From NCBI RefSeq assembly GCF_002086485.1, contig NZ_MVHF01000009.1, forward strand, positions 1 to 64,000: DNA of 64,000 nt, in the 5' to 3' direction. This document shows, piece after piece, positions 1-8,724 of this stretch; position 1 is the first letter of the stretch, and each line of letters begins with the position of its first letter. The DNA is from Mycobacterium aquaticum. Lineage in GTDB: Bacteria > Actinomycetota > Actinomycetes > Mycobacteriales > Mycobacteriaceae. Position numbers and translations under genes: made by a program. Below the pieces are notes generated by a model. That model saw only the letters and a program-made list of their open reading frames with translations, did not search any database and was not told where the DNA came from.

Positions 1-2
1 CC

Positions 3-107
3 CCAGCCCCGCCTGCGGCCCCGGCTCCTGGTTTGCCCGCGCCTGCGGCCGCCCCCGCACCTGCGCCTGCGGCGGGTTTGCCGCAGCTCCTGGGCCTGCA
101 CGGCTAG
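3..107 (+). CDS. C-terminal fragment of a Pro/Ala-rich secreted protein (Mtc28-like)
   Basis: Only the last 34 codons lie in the window; the frame is open from the left edge to a TAG at 105-107. The visible part is almost entirely proline and alanine and ends in LPQLLGLHG. In mycobacteria the gene beside the small membrane protein that follows is the proline-rich 28 kDa antigen Mtc28 (Rv0040c), so this is probably its C-terminus. The assignment rests on composition and neighbour order, not on a conserved domain. Confidence 0.5.
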   Translation, partial: PAPPAAPAPGLPAPAAAPAPAPAAGLPQLLGLHG

Positions 108-157
108 TTTCCGCCCAGCCGAACCCGACCTGACAGGAGGCCCGTCCGCCTCGTATT

Positions 158-523
158 GTGTGGCCCATGTTGATCGCCGCGCTGCTTTGCCTGAGCGTCG
201 CCGTGATCGTCGGAATCCTTGGTCTGTGGTTGTTGACCAGGCCGCACTCCGGTGATCCGGTCCGCACCGTGCTGCGAGCGGTGGCCCCCACCCAGCTTGC
301 CGCGGCGGTCATGCTCGCCGCAGGTGGCGTCGCGGCCCTGTCCGCGGAGCCGCGGACAGGCGTCGTGGTGGTGACGGTGTGTGTCATCGGCGCGGTTGCC
401 ACGGTGGCTGCCGGCTGCTGGCAGAGCGCCAAAGTGGTCGCCCGTGCCGAGGCCGCTTCGCCCGTCGGCAGCGGCGGTGGATGCACCGGATCGTGCGCCA
501 GCTGCACGTTGTCGTGTAGCTGA
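158..523 (+). CDS. Small integral membrane protein (Rv0039c-like)
   Basis: A 121-residue protein with three hydrophobic stretches, at about residues 4-26, 46-62 and 70-87. It ends in a hydrophilic Gly/Ser/Cys-rich tail containing four cysteines (the end reads CTGSCASCTLSCS). Function is unknown. Size, topology and position between the Mtc28-like gene and yqgE match Rv0039c. The GTG at 158 follows an AGGAGG at 135-140 with a long spacer; an in-frame ATG at 167 is the alternative start. The cysteine cluster could bind metal or form disulfides, but nothing in the sequence proves either. Confidence 0.6.
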   Translation: MWPMLIAALLCLSVAVIVGILGLWLLTRPHSGDPVRTVLRAVAPTQLAAAVMLAAGGVAALSAEPRTGVVVVTVCVIGAVATVAAGCWQSAKVVARAEAASPVGSGGGCTGSCASCTLSCS

Positions 524-537
524 TCCCGACCAGCCCG

Positions 538-1143
538 TCAGTTGCGGCTGGTGTCGATCGGATGAGTCGCCAGCAGCGAGGTGGGTAGCGGCTGACGCCG
601 CAGCACGCGGCCCCACAGGTCGATCCGCGGTTCGATCAGCACATCGGACGGCAACGCCGACAACACGATCCAATCGTCGCGCTCGATCTCACCGTCGAGC
701 TGCCCGATGGTCCACCCCGAATAGCCTGCGAAGATCCTGACGCCTTCGAGTACCGGGGCGATGGTGTCCGGGTCGGCGTCGAGGTCGACCATCACGATGC
801 GGCCCTGCACGTGCCGCAACCCTGGCACCCCGTCGGCGTGCATGCCGACGCGCAGCAGCGCCAGGCACAACGCGGAATCACGCTTCACCGGACCGCCGAT
901 GAACATGGTCTTGGGCTTGGCGGCAAGCTTGGCCCACTGCGGAAGCACGTTGTAGACGGCGGTTTCGCTGGGCCGGTTCAGCACCACGCCCAACGTGCCA
1001 CCGGCGTTGTGTTCGACGATGTAGATGACGCTGCGACGGAATGTCGGCTCCAGCAGATCGGTGTTGGCCAGCAGGAGCGTCCCCGGTCGTACCCGGTGCG
1101 CCGCAGGCGCGATGAAGTCCTCCGGATCCTCTGACGGCGCCAC
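538..1143 (-). CDS. YqgE/AlgH family protein (UPF0301)
   Basis: A 201-residue cytoplasmic protein that covers the YqgE/AlgH domain. The family's conserved features are visible: an N-terminal PGTLLLANTDLLEPTFRRSV, then GTLGVVLNRP, FIGGPV, and the C-terminal GYSGWTIGQLDGE followed by W. Biochemical function is unknown. It corresponds to Rv0038. It points away from the MFS gene, leaving 130 bp of divergent upstream DNA. The start is the first ATG of the frame and gives the usual family length. Confidence 0.85.
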   Translation of the reverse strand: MAPSEDPEDFIAPAAHRVRPGTLLLANTDLLEPTFRRSVIYIVEHNAGGTLGVVLNRPSETAVYNVLPQWAKLAAKPKTMFIGGPVKRDSALCLALLRVGMHADGVPGLRHVQGRIVMVDLDADPDTIAPVLEGVRIFAGYSGWTIGQLDGEIERDDWIVLSALPSDVLIEPRIDLWGRVLRRQPLPTSLLATHPIDTSRN

Positions 1144-1273
1144 CTGTCCATCATGTCACCAGCGCCGCCGAGACGTGGCGAACAACCACGCGCGGTGCGC
1201 GATTTGTAGGCCCAGAAAGTTTGTAGTGTGGAACAGGTCGCCGATCGTGGGCTGAACAGCCCCCGAACAGAAT

Positions 1274-2569
1274 GTGATTGCCGTGGTTGACGTTGCCGCC
1301 CCCATTGCTCTTTGGCGGTCGATGCGCGGCATGACGGAGTTCCGCCGCCTGCTGGAGCTGCGCGCGGTCAGCCAGTTCGGTGACGGCCTTTTCCAGGCCG
1401 GGCTGGCGGGTGGCCTCCTGTTCAGCACGGAACGCGCCGCAGGACCGTGGGCCATCGCAGGCTCGTTCGCAGTGCTGTACCTGCCCTACTCGTTGCTCGG
1501 CCCGTTCGCCGGCGCCCTGCTGGACCGCTGGGACCGCCGCCTGGTGATGATCGGCGCCAACCTGGGCCGGCTGCTGTTGGTGATCCTCACCGGCGTGTTG
1601 TTGGCCTTCGGCGTCGGGGACGTCGCCGTCCTGTTCGCCGCGTTGATCGTCAACGGGTTCACCCGGTTCGTGTCATCGGGTCTGTCGGCGTCGCTGCCCG
1701 ATGTGGTGCCCCCGGAAAAGGTGGTGACAATGAACTCGGTCGCCACCGCCACCGGCGCACTCGCGGCATTCCTCGGGGCCAACTTCATGCTGCTGCCGCG
1801 ATGGGTGTTCGGGGCCAACGACACCGGCGCCTCCGTGATCATCTTCATCGTGCTGGCCCCCGTCGCACTGGCGCTGTGGCTGTCGGTGCGGTTCGGACCA
1901 CACGTGCTGGGCCCGCACGAAAGTAAACGCACCATCCATGGCTCGGTCGCCTATGCGGTGTCGACCGGTTGGGTGCACGGTGCGCGGACGGTGGCGGCGG
2001 TACCGACCGTCGCGGGGACGCTGGCCGGGCTCGCCGCGCACCGGATGGCCTTCGGCATCAACACTCTGCTGGTGCTGGTGATCGTGCGCCACACCGACAC
2101 CCCGACCCAGGTCGCCGGTCTCGGCTTGGGTACCGCAGTGGTGTTCCTCGCCGCCACCGGATCCGGCGCGTTCCTCGCCACGGTGGCCGCGCCGGCCGTC
2201 ATCGCCCGCTTCGGCCGCTACGCCGCAGCCAATGGGGCGCTGGCATTCGCCACGGTGGCCCAGCTCGCGGCGATCGGGCTGCAGCTGCCGGTGATGCTGA
2301 CGTGCGGATTCCTGCTCGGCGCCGCCGGACAGCTGGTGAAGTTGTGCGCGGACTCCGCGATGCAGCTCGACATTGACGACGCACTGCGCGGACATGTCTT
2401 TACCGTCCAGGACGCGTTGTTCTGGATCTCGTTCATCGCGGCCAGCACCGTCGCGGCTGCGGTGATTCCTCCCAACGGGCACACGCCCGGACTGGTGGTG
2501 GCCGGCTCGCTCCTCTACCTGGCGGGGCTCGGCATCCACGCCAGGGCAGCCTCGCCGCGACGCACCTGA
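1274..2569 (+). CDS. MFS transporter (Rv0037c-like)
   Basis: A 431-residue polytopic protein with about 12 hydrophobic segments. It has the MFS loop 2-3 signature form ([11 protein letters not shown] near residues 82-92), so it is a major facilitator, most likely an exporter. Substrate is unknown. It occupies the position of Rv0037c, between the UPF0301 and DinB-fold genes. The first start codon is GTG at 1274; in-frame ATGs at 1322 and 1331 would remove a short, poorly conserved-looking leader and are plausible. It is followed 21 bp later by the next gene on the same strand. Confidence 0.8.
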   Translation: MIAVVDVAAPIALWRSMRGMTEFRRLLELRAVSQFGDGLFQAGLAGGLLFSTERAAGPWAIAGSFAVLYLPYSLLGPFAGALLDRWDRRLVMIGANLGRLLLVILTGVLLAFGVGDVAVLFAALIVNGFTRFVSSGLSASLPDVVPPEKVVTMNSVATATGALAAFLGANFMLLPRWVFGANDTGASVIIFIVLAPVALALWLSVRFGPHVLGPHESKRTIHGSVAYAVSTGWVHGARTVAAVPTVAGTLAGLAAHRMAFGINTLLVLVIVRHTDTPTQVAGLGLGTAVVFLAATGSGAFLATVAAPAVIARFGRYAAANGALAFATVAQLAAIGLQLPVMLTCGFLLGAAGQLVKLCADSAMQLDIDDALRGHVFTVQDALFWISFIAASTVAAAVIPPNGHTPGLVVAGSLLYLAGLGIHARAASPRRT

Positions 2570-2590
2570 GGCCGGTCTACGCTGACCCGC

Positions 2591-3367
2591 ATGTCGACTG
2601 CAGAGCAGATCGTGGCCGATCTCCGCGCCGAGAGCGACGAACTCGACGCGCTTGTCGCCGACCTGGCCGCCGAACAGTGGGCCACCGAAACTCCGGCGGC
2701 GGGCTGGACGATCGCCCATCAGATCGCCCATCTGCTGTGGACCGACCGGGTCGCGTTGATCTCCGTCACCGATGAGGCCGGGTTCAACGACGTCGTGGCC
2801 GAGGCCATGACGAATCCCACCGGGTTCGTCGACGCCGGCGCCGAGGAGATCGCGGCCACTCCGCCGGCCGAGCTGCTCGCCGACTGGCGTCAGACGCGGC
2901 GCCGGTTGCACGACGCGCTGCTGACGGTCCCCGACGGCCGCAAGCTGCCGTGGTTCGGCCCGCCGATGAGTGCGGCGTCGATGGCGACGGCCCGGATGAT
3001 GGAAACCTGGGCGCACGGGCTCGATGTCGCGGACACGCTCGGGGTGCGCAGACCGGCCACGGCGCGCCTGCGCTCGATCGCCCACATCGGCGTTCGCACG
3101 CGCGATTACGCGTTCGCCCTGCACGGTTTGCCCGTACCTCCCGAGCCGTTCCGCGTGGAGTTGCAGGGTCCCGACGGTGATGTGTGGACATGGGGACCCG
3201 AGGACGCCACGCAGCGCGTGACGGGTTCGGCCGAGGATTTCTGCCTGCTGGTCACGCAGCGGCGCGCGCCCCGCGAGCTCGACGTGACGGCCGTCGGCGC
3301 CGACGCCGAGAAGTGGCTGACCATCGCCCAGGCCTTCGCCGGCCCGCCGGGAACCGGCCGGGGCTGA
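2591..3367 (+). CDS. DinB/MDMPI-fold protein, TIGR03084-type (Rv0036c-like)
   Basis: A 258-residue soluble protein. The N-terminal half has the mycothiol-dependent maleylpyruvate isomerase/DinB-like helical bundle pattern ([13 protein letters not shown] near residues 38-50, then [15 protein letters not shown] near 137-151). The conserved histidines are candidate metal ligands. The C-terminal half resembles the wHTH/SCP2-like tail seen in Rv0036c homologues. Relatives are thought to be thiol- and metal-dependent enzymes; the substrate here is unknown. It starts 21 bp after the MFS stop and is probably co-transcribed with it. Confidence 0.75.
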   Translation: MSTAEQIVADLRAESDELDALVADLAAEQWATETPAAGWTIAHQIAHLLWTDRVALISVTDEAGFNDVVAEAMTNPTGFVDAGAEEIAATPPAELLADWRQTRRRLHDALLTVPDGRKLPWFGPPMSAASMATARMMETWAHGLDVADTLGVRRPATARLRSIAHIGVRTRDYAFALHGLPVPPEPFRVELQGPDGDVWTWGPEDATQRVTGSAEDFCLLVTQRRAPRELDVTAVGADAEKWLTIAQAFAGPPGTGRG

Positions 3368-3386
3368 GCAGCGCTCCATATCCGTC

Positions 3387-3450
3387 GACTCTGCGGTCAG
3401 GGCGAGAAACACCGAGAGCGTCACGCCCTCGGTGCAGAGTCACTGACCGC
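3387..3450. terminator. Nested inverted repeats between convergent genes
   Basis: Several perfect arms overlap here. GACTCTGC (3387-3394) pairs with GCAGAGTC (3434-3441). GCGGTCAG (3393-3400) pairs with CTGACCGC (3443-3450). AGGGCG (3399-3404) pairs with CGCCCT (3424-3429). CACCGAG (3410-3416) pairs with CTCGGTG (3428-3434). They cannot all form at once. The site lies between converging genes, so a bidirectional terminator without a U-tract is the simplest reading. Confidence 0.6.
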
Positions 3451-3952
3451 GAGCCACCGTGCCCGCCGAGTCGGCCAGACCGTCGCCGTCACTGTCGGTC
3501 AACGTCAGATCCCACCGCCCGTCACCGTCGGTGTCGACATAGGCGCGGTCACCGGTGATGACCCGGTCGGCCAGCCCGTTGCCGTCGACGTCGAGCAGCT
3601 GATCGTCGGCGGAGCCGTCCCCGGCGAAGGCGACGAGCGGCGGCCCCGCCGGATGTTCCACACCGTCCAGCCCGAACCAGCGCACCTGCCCGCTGCGGTC
3701 CACCCGCAACGCCCAGGTGCCCGAGCCGTCGTCGGTGAAGTAGGTCTCGGCGCGGCCGTCGTCGTCGATGTCCAACACCGCATGATCGGCGATGCCGTCG
3801 CCATCCAGGTCGGCCATCACGTCGTCGAGCCTGCCGTCACCGTCGAGATCCACCCCGACCCCGTCAGGTGTGCCGTCCCCGTCAATGTCGACCGCAGGCT
3901 CGGCACTCCACATCGTGGCCGTGCCGTCGGGATCGCCAAGGCAGTAGTCCAT
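3440..3952 (-). CDS. DxDGDG-repeat calcium-binding-like protein (Rv3906c-like)
   Basis: A 170-residue, extremely acidic protein made of about seven DxDGDG-type loops (DIDGDGTPD, DLDGDGRLD, DLDGDGIAD, DIDDDGRAE, DVDGNGLAD, DTDGDGRWD, DSDGDGLAD). These resemble the calcium loops of EF-hands, dockerins and thrombospondin type-3 repeats. No signal peptide or membrane segment is visible. It lies 18 bp downstream of pcnA on the same strand, as Rv3906c does beside pcnA in M. tuberculosis. A calcium-binding or buffering role is inferred from the loops only. Its stop lies within the nested hairpins. Confidence 0.75.
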   Translation of the reverse strand: MDYCLGDPDGTATMWSAEPAVDIDGDGTPDGVGVDLDGDGRLDDVMADLDGDGIADHAVLDIDDDGRAETYFTDDGSGTWALRVDRSGQVRWFGLDGVEHPAGPPLVAFAGDGSADDQLLDVDGNGLADRVITGDRAYVDTDGDGRWDLTLTDSDGDGLADSAGTVARGQ

Positions 3953-3970
3953 GTCTGATCAGACGCACGG

Positions 3971-5410
3971 CTAGGCCCTCGCGTTCCACCATTCCTGCAG
4001 AGCGGCGACGGCCTCGTCGTGCTCGAGCGGACCGCGCTCCAACCGCAGCTCCTTGAGGTACCGCCACGCCTCGCCCACCTGGGGACCGGCCGGGATGCCC
4101 AGGATGGTCATGATCTCGTTGCCGTCGAGGTCAGGCCTGACCCGCTGCAGATCCTCCTTGGCGGCCAGTTCGGCGATCCGGGCCTCCAGATCGTCATAAC
4201 TGCTCCGCAGCCGCGCGGCCCGGCGCTTGTTACGGGTGGTGCAGTCGGCGCGGACCAGCTTGTGCAACCGTCCGAGCAGCGGACCGGCGTCGGTGACATA
4301 ACGCCGGACCGCCGAATCGGTCCACTTGCCCTCGCCGTATCCGTGGAACCGCAGGTGTAGGTAGACCAGCTGGGAGACGTCGTCGACCATCTGCTTGGAG
4401 TATTTGAGCGCCCGCATGCGCTTGCGGACCATCTTCGCGCCCACCACCTCGTGGTGGTGAAAGCTCACGCCACCGTCGGCCTCGTGCTTGCGCGTCGCGG
4501 GCTTGCCAATGTCGTGCAGCAACGCCGCCCAGCGCAATACCAGGTCGGGGCCCTCGTCCTCCAGATCCATCGCCTGGCGCAGCACCGTCAGCGAATGCCA
4601 GTACACGTCCTTGTGCTGATGGTGCTCGTCGATGGCCATCCGCATCTCGCCGACCTCCGGCAGCACCACCGCGCCGAGCCCGGTCTGCACCATCAAGTCG
4701 ACACCCGCGACGGGATCGGTGCCCAACAGCAGCTTGTCGAGCTCGGCCGCGACGCGCTCGGCCGTGATGCGACCCAGCTGAGGCGCCATCTCCAGCAGCG
4801 CCTCCAGGACTCGCGGCGCCACCGTGAACCCGAGTTGTGACACGAAGCGGGCGGCCCGCAGCATCCGCAGCGGATCGTCCCCGAACGACACCTGCGGCGT
4901 CGAAGGTGTGTCGAGCGTCTCGGCCCGCAATGCCGCCAAACCGCCCAGCGGATCACAGAATTCACCTGGACCGTCCGCAGTGATGCGCACTGCCATGGCG
5001 TTGACGGTGAAGTCGCGGCGCACCAGATCGTCATCGAGGGTGTCCCCGAACTCGACCGTCGGGTTCCGGGTCACCTGGTCATAACTGTCGGCGCGGAACG
5101 TGGTGATCTCAATCCGCTGATCGCCCTTGGCGGCGCCGATCGTGCCGAATTGGATTCCGGTGTCCCACAATCCGTCGGCCCAGCCACGCAACATCTTCTG
5201 CACGTCCTCGGGCCGCGCGTCGGTGGTGAAGTCCAGATCGGTGCCCAAGCGGCCCAGCAACGCGTCACGCACGCTGCCGCCCACCAGGTAGAGCTCGTGG
5301 CCACCGGCAGCGAACACCTGCCCCAGCCCGCGCAGCAGTTCGCCATGCTGGTTCAGCGCGACCAGCGCGCGGGCCAGCAGTTCGGCGTCATCGGGTGCAG
5401 CATCGGACAC
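3971..5410 (-). CDS. pcnA: CCA tRNA nucleotidyltransferase / poly(A) polymerase family
   Basis: A 479-residue class II nucleotidyltransferase that adds or repairs the 3' CCA of tRNAs. The N-terminal pol-beta-like head has the motif GGSVRDALLGRLGTDLDFTT, including the catalytic DxD. The RNA-binding helical domain follows. An HD domain is visible with LLHDIGKPATR and later histidines (FHHHEVVG). The GTG start at 5410 (MSDAAPDD) gives the same length as mycobacterial PcnA. The frame stays open much further upstream, but that extension runs antisense across mutT4 and looks non-coding. It is divergent from mutT4. Confidence 0.93.
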   Translation of the reverse strand: MSDAAPDDAELLARALVALNQHGELLRGLGQVFAAGGHELYLVGGSVRDALLGRLGTDLDFTTDARPEDVQKMLRGWADGLWDTGIQFGTIGAAKGDQRIEITTFRADSYDQVTRNPTVEFGDTLDDDLVRRDFTVNAMAVRITADGPGEFCDPLGGLAALRAETLDTPSTPQVSFGDDPLRMLRAARFVSQLGFTVAPRVLEALLEMAPQLGRITAERVAAELDKLLLGTDPVAGVDLMVQTGLGAVVLPEVGEMRMAIDEHHQHKDVYWHSLTVLRQAMDLEDEGPDLVLRWAALLHDIGKPATRKHEADGGVSFHHHEVVGAKMVRKRMRALKYSKQMVDDVSQLVYLHLRFHGYGEGKWTDSAVRRYVTDAGPLLGRLHKLVRADCTTRNKRRAARLRSSYDDLEARIAELAAKEDLQRVRPDLDGNEIMTILGIPAGPQVGEAWRYLKELRLERGPLEHDEAVAALQEWWNARA

Positions 5411-5481
5411 GTTCGGAGAGCCTAGTGTGCCCGGTGGGCCCACTACCGGCGAGTGTGGCAGGACCGCCACCCCGTGGCAGC

Positions 5482-5494
5482 TACTATCGCTTGG
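5482..5494 (+). promoter_or_regulatory. Putative -10 element giving a leaderless mutT4 mRNA
   Basis: TACTAT at 5482-5487 matches the mycobacterial TANNNT -10 consensus. Its 3' end is 7 bp before the GTG at 5495, so transcription would begin at or next to the start codon. No Shine-Dalgarno sequence precedes the GTG. Leaderless mRNAs are common in mycobacteria. No convincing -35 was found. Confidence 0.5.
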
Positions 5495-6307
5495 GTGTCG
5501 GACGGCGAACAGGCCAAACCACGACGGCGCCGCAGTCGCCGCCGCGGCCAACGCCGTGCGCAGCGGGCTGCCGGCCCGCCCGACACGGGTAACGACCATC
5601 ACACCGCCCAACCCAGCGAACATGCCGCCGAGTCCGCGGACAGCGGTGACAAGCATCCCACCCCGCGGGACCAGTCCAGGCAACGCAAGCCGCGGCCACG
5701 ACGCCCACCCGAGCGGTTGCGCACCGTGCACGAGACCTCGGCCGGCGGCCTGGTGATCGACGGTATCGACGGCCCGAAGGACACCCAGGTGGCGGCGTTG
5801 ATCGGCCGGATCGATCGGCGGGGACGGATGCTGTGGTCGCTGCCCAAGGGACACATCGAGCTGGGTGAGACAGCCGAACAGACCGCCATCCGAGAAGTCG
5901 CGGAGGAGACCGGAATTCAGGGCACAGTGCTGGCCGCGCTGGGCAGCATCGACTACTGGTTCGTCACCGAGGGCCGCCGGGTGCACAAGACCGTGCACCA
6001 CTATCTGATGCGGTTCCAGGACGGCGAGCTCTCCGACGACGACGTCGAAGTCACCGAGGTGGCCTGGGTGCCGCTGGGCGAGCTGCCGTCGAGGCTGGCC
6101 TATGCCGACGAACGCAAACTGGCCGAGGTGGCGGGCGAGCTGATCGACAAGCTGCACACCGACGGGCCGGGTGCCCTGCCGCCACTGCCGCGCAGTGCGC
6201 CGCGGCGGCGGGCCCAAACCCATTCGCACACCCGTAATCACCGCCGTGACGACTCCGGTCAGCCTCAGCCTCCCCGGCGCACGAACGGATGCGGACAAGG
6301 GCCGTGA
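5495..6307 (+). CDS. mutT4: NUDIX hydrolase MutT4
   Basis: A 270-residue NUDIX hydrolase, presumed to clean up oxidised or otherwise damaged nucleotides. The full NUDIX box GX5EX7REVXEEXGI is visible at residues 119-141 ([20 protein letters not shown]). The first 70 residues are a basic, arginine-rich, low-complexity extension, and the C-terminal tail is also basic. The GTG at 5495 is chosen because a good -10 sits directly before it and the protein then resembles Rv3908. It is first in a tightly packed series with the DUF6049-like gene and murJ. Confidence 0.88.
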   Translation: MSDGEQAKPRRRRSRRRGQRRAQRAAGPPDTGNDHHTAQPSEHAAESADSGDKHPTPRDQSRQRKPRPRRPPERLRTVHETSAGGLVIDGIDGPKDTQVAALIGRIDRRGRMLWSLPKGHIELGETAEQTAIREVAEETGIQGTVLAALGSIDYWFVTEGRRVHKTVHHYLMRFQDGELSDDDVEVTEVAWVPLGELPSRLAYADERKLAEVAGELIDKLHTDGPGALPPLPRSAPRRRAQTHSHTRNHRRDDSGQPQPPRRTNGCGQGP

Positions 6308-8724
6308 CCGCGGGCTCGGCGATGCCCCGTTGGCTCTCGACGGCGGCGCGCATCCTGACGGTCCTCAGCGTGCTGTTGCTCGTGACGGTCCCGGGTGTGC
6401 TTCCGCGCGCCGCAGCCGGTGAGCCCGGGCAGATGCCGTTTCTGCAACTGCGCATCGATCACGTGTCCCCGGAGCTCGTGACCACCACCAGCGAGCCGGT
6501 GGTCACAGTGTCGGGCGTGGTGACCAATGTGGGAGACCGGCCGGTCCGCGACGTGGTGATCCGGTTGGAGCATGCCCGCGCCGTTGGGTCGTCCACCGAG
6601 CTGCGCACCGACCTCAGCGGAAGCCTCGACAAGTTCTCCCCCGTCGCCGATTTCATCAACGTGTCCACGGAAATGGCTCGCGGCCAGACGGTTCCGTTCA
6701 CCCTGTCGTATCCGCTGCGGGCCGCCGACCGGCCGTCCCTGCAGATCGACCAGCCCGGGGTGTACCCCGTGCTGGTCAACGTCAACGGCACCCCCGACTA
6801 CGGGGAGCCGGCCCGCCTCGACGACGCCCGCTTCCTGCTGCCCGTGATCGGGGTGCCCTCGGAGCAACCGGCCGAGCCCGGTGCCGACGGTACAGCCTCC
6901 TCCGCCGAGGCCCTGAGCTCGGTGGTGGCACCCGACACCTCGCGTCCCGTCGGGCTGACCATGTTGTGGCCGTTGGCCGACCGTCCGCGGCTGGCTGCGG
7001 GGGCACCGGGCGGCACCACCCCGGTACGGCTCATCGACGACGATCTGGCCACGTCCCTGGCGCCGGGCGGCCGGCTCGACACGCTGCTCTCCGCGGTCGA
7101 TTTCGCGACCGGCCCATCGGTCGACCCAGCCGGGCAGGTCCGTGCCGCCCTGTGCCTGGCGGTCGACCCCGATCTGCTGGTCACCGTGAACGCGATGACC
7201 GCGGGCTACGTCGTCGACGACGGCCCCGACGCCGGGCCCGGCACCCGGACCCGGCCCGGTACCGGGCGCGACGCCGCAGTGGCCTGGCTCAACCGGTTGC
7301 GTGGACTCGCCCAGCACATGTGTGTGGCGCCGACGACCTACGCGCACGCCGACCTCGACGCGCTCAACCGCGTCAACGATGCGGGTCTGAGCGCCATCGC
7401 CACCAACGGCGCGGGCGACATCGTCGACCAGATCCTGGGCATCACCTCGACTCGGGGCGCCAGCATCGTCGGCGACGGACCGCTCACCGGCCCCGCGGTC
7501 GACCTGCTCAGCGCCCAGGGGCAGACCGTCGCGATCGCGGCCGCTCACACCACCGCGCAGGACTCCGCGACCGGCGCCCCGGAGACCGCGAACGTCACCC
7601 CGGTTCGTTACAGCTCAGATTTGGTGTCCGCAGCGTTCGATCCTGCGGTCGGCGCAGCGCTGGCCGGTGCGGGCAGCGACCCGGTCGCCCCCTCCTACCT
7701 CGATCCGACGATGGACATCCCGGTCCGGCACGACTCGGCGACCGCGCGGCGCCAGGACGCGGTGGGTGCCCTGCTGTGGCGCGGGCTGTCGCACGACACC
7801 GAACCTCGCACCCAGATCCTGATGCCACCGCTGGTGTGGACGCTGCATCCCGACGATGCCCAGGCGATCCTGACGTCGGTGGCCACGACGATTCACGCCG
7901 GGCTGGCGATCCCCCGGCCGCTGACCGCGGTGATCGCCGACGCCAACGCCGTACCCGCCGAACCGGTGCAGCCGCGGCCGGCCGACACACTGGGCAATCC
8001 GCGCAGCCGCATCGACGATTCGATCACCGGCGGGATCGCCGGGGTGACAGCGCGGCTGTGGGGCCTGACCGCGGCGTTGACCACCGACGAGCGAACCGGC
8101 CTGACCGGCGCGCAGTACACCGCCCCGCTGCGCGAGGACATGCTGCGTGCGCTGAGCCAATCGGTGCCACCCGACACGCGCGCCGGGTTGGCCCGCCAGC
8201 GGCTCGACATCGTCGCGCACAGCGTCGACGACATGTTCAACGCCGTCACCGTGGTGAACCCCGGCGACTCGTACACGCTCGCGACCGAACGCAGCCCGCT
8301 GCCGCTGGCGCTGCGCAACGATCTTCCCGTGCCGATCCGGGTCCGACTGCAGATCAACGCCCCACCCGGGATGACGGTCACAGACATGGGCGTGATCGAG
8401 CTTCCGCCCGGTTACCTGCCGCTGCGGGTACCGATCGAGGTCCACTTCACTCAGCGGGTCGCGGTCGACGTCGCGCTGCAGACCGTGGACGGTCTCCCGC
8501 TGGGTGACCCGGTGCGCCTCTCGGTGCACTCCAACGCCTACGGCAAGGTGCTGTTCTTCATCACGCTGTCGGCGGGAGCGGTGCTGGTCCTGCTCGCCGG
8601 GCGCAGGCTGTGGCACCGGTTCCGCGGCCAGCCCGATCGCGCGGACCTGGACCGGCCCGACCCGATCGAGGTGGCGCAGGCGTTCAACCCGGACGAGCAC
8701 CCGACCAGGGAGCGGCACCGATGA
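6289..8724 (+). CDS. Secreted, membrane-anchored DUF6049-like protein (Rv3909-like)
   Basis: An 811-residue protein with an N-terminal signal or anchor segment (about residues 20-43, ending ...PRAAAGEP), a long extracytoplasmic region, and one C-terminal transmembrane helix (about residues 752-771) before a short basic cytoplasmic tail. The position between mutT4 and murJ, and the size, match Rv3909. Function is unknown, but constant linkage to murJ suggests a cell-envelope role. The ATG at 6289 overlaps mutT4 by 19 bp. An in-frame GTG at 6304 forms a GTGA overlap with the mutT4 stop and may be the real start. Confidence 0.82.
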   Translation: MRTRAVTAGSAMPRWLSTAARILTVLSVLLLVTVPGVLPRAAAGEPGQMPFLQLRIDHVSPELVTTTSEPVVTVSGVVTNVGDRPVRDVVIRLEHARAVGSSTELRTDLSGSLDKFSPVADFINVSTEMARGQTVPFTLSYPLRAADRPSLQIDQPGVYPVLVNVNGTPDYGEPARLDDARFLLPVIGVPSEQPAEPGADGTASSAEALSSVVAPDTSRPVGLTMLWPLADRPRLAAGAPGGTTPVRLIDDDLATSLAPGGRLDTLLSAVDFATGPSVDPAGQVRAALCLAVDPDLLVTVNAMTAGYVVDDGPDAGPGTRTRPGTGRDAAVAWLNRLRGLAQHMCVAPTTYAHADLDALNRVNDAGLSAIATNGAGDIVDQILGITSTRGASIVGDGPLTGPAVDLLSAQGQTVAIAAAHTTAQDSATGAPETANVTPVRYSSDLVSAAFDPAVGAALAGAGSDPVAPSYLDPTMDIPVRHDSATARRQDAVGALLWRGLSHDTEPRTQILMPPLVWTLHPDDAQAILTSVATTIHAGLAIPRPLTAVIADANAVPAEPVQPRPADTLGNPRSRIDDSITGGIAGVTARLWGLTAALTTDERTGLTGAQYTAPLREDMLRALSQSVPPDTRAGLARQRLDIVAHSVDDMFNAVTVVNPGDSYTLATERSPLPLALRNDLPVPIRVRLQINAPPGMTVTDMGVIELPPGYLPLRVPIEVHFTQRVAVDVALQTVDGLPLGDPVRLSVHSNAYGKVLFFITLSAGAVLVLLAGRRLWHRFRGQPDRADLDRPDPIEVAQAFNPDEHPTRERHR

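Noticed and set aside
1673..3424. Long open frame (583 residues) on the minus strand
   Set aside because: It lies antisense to the MFS and DinB-fold genes and its product is Arg/Gly/His-rich with no fold pattern, typical of antisense frames in high-GC DNA.
5411..6298. N-terminal extension of the pcnA frame to 6298
   Set aside because: The added part is antisense to mutT4 and low in complexity, and mycobacterial PcnA starts near SDAAPDD; the GTG at 5410 gives the normal length.
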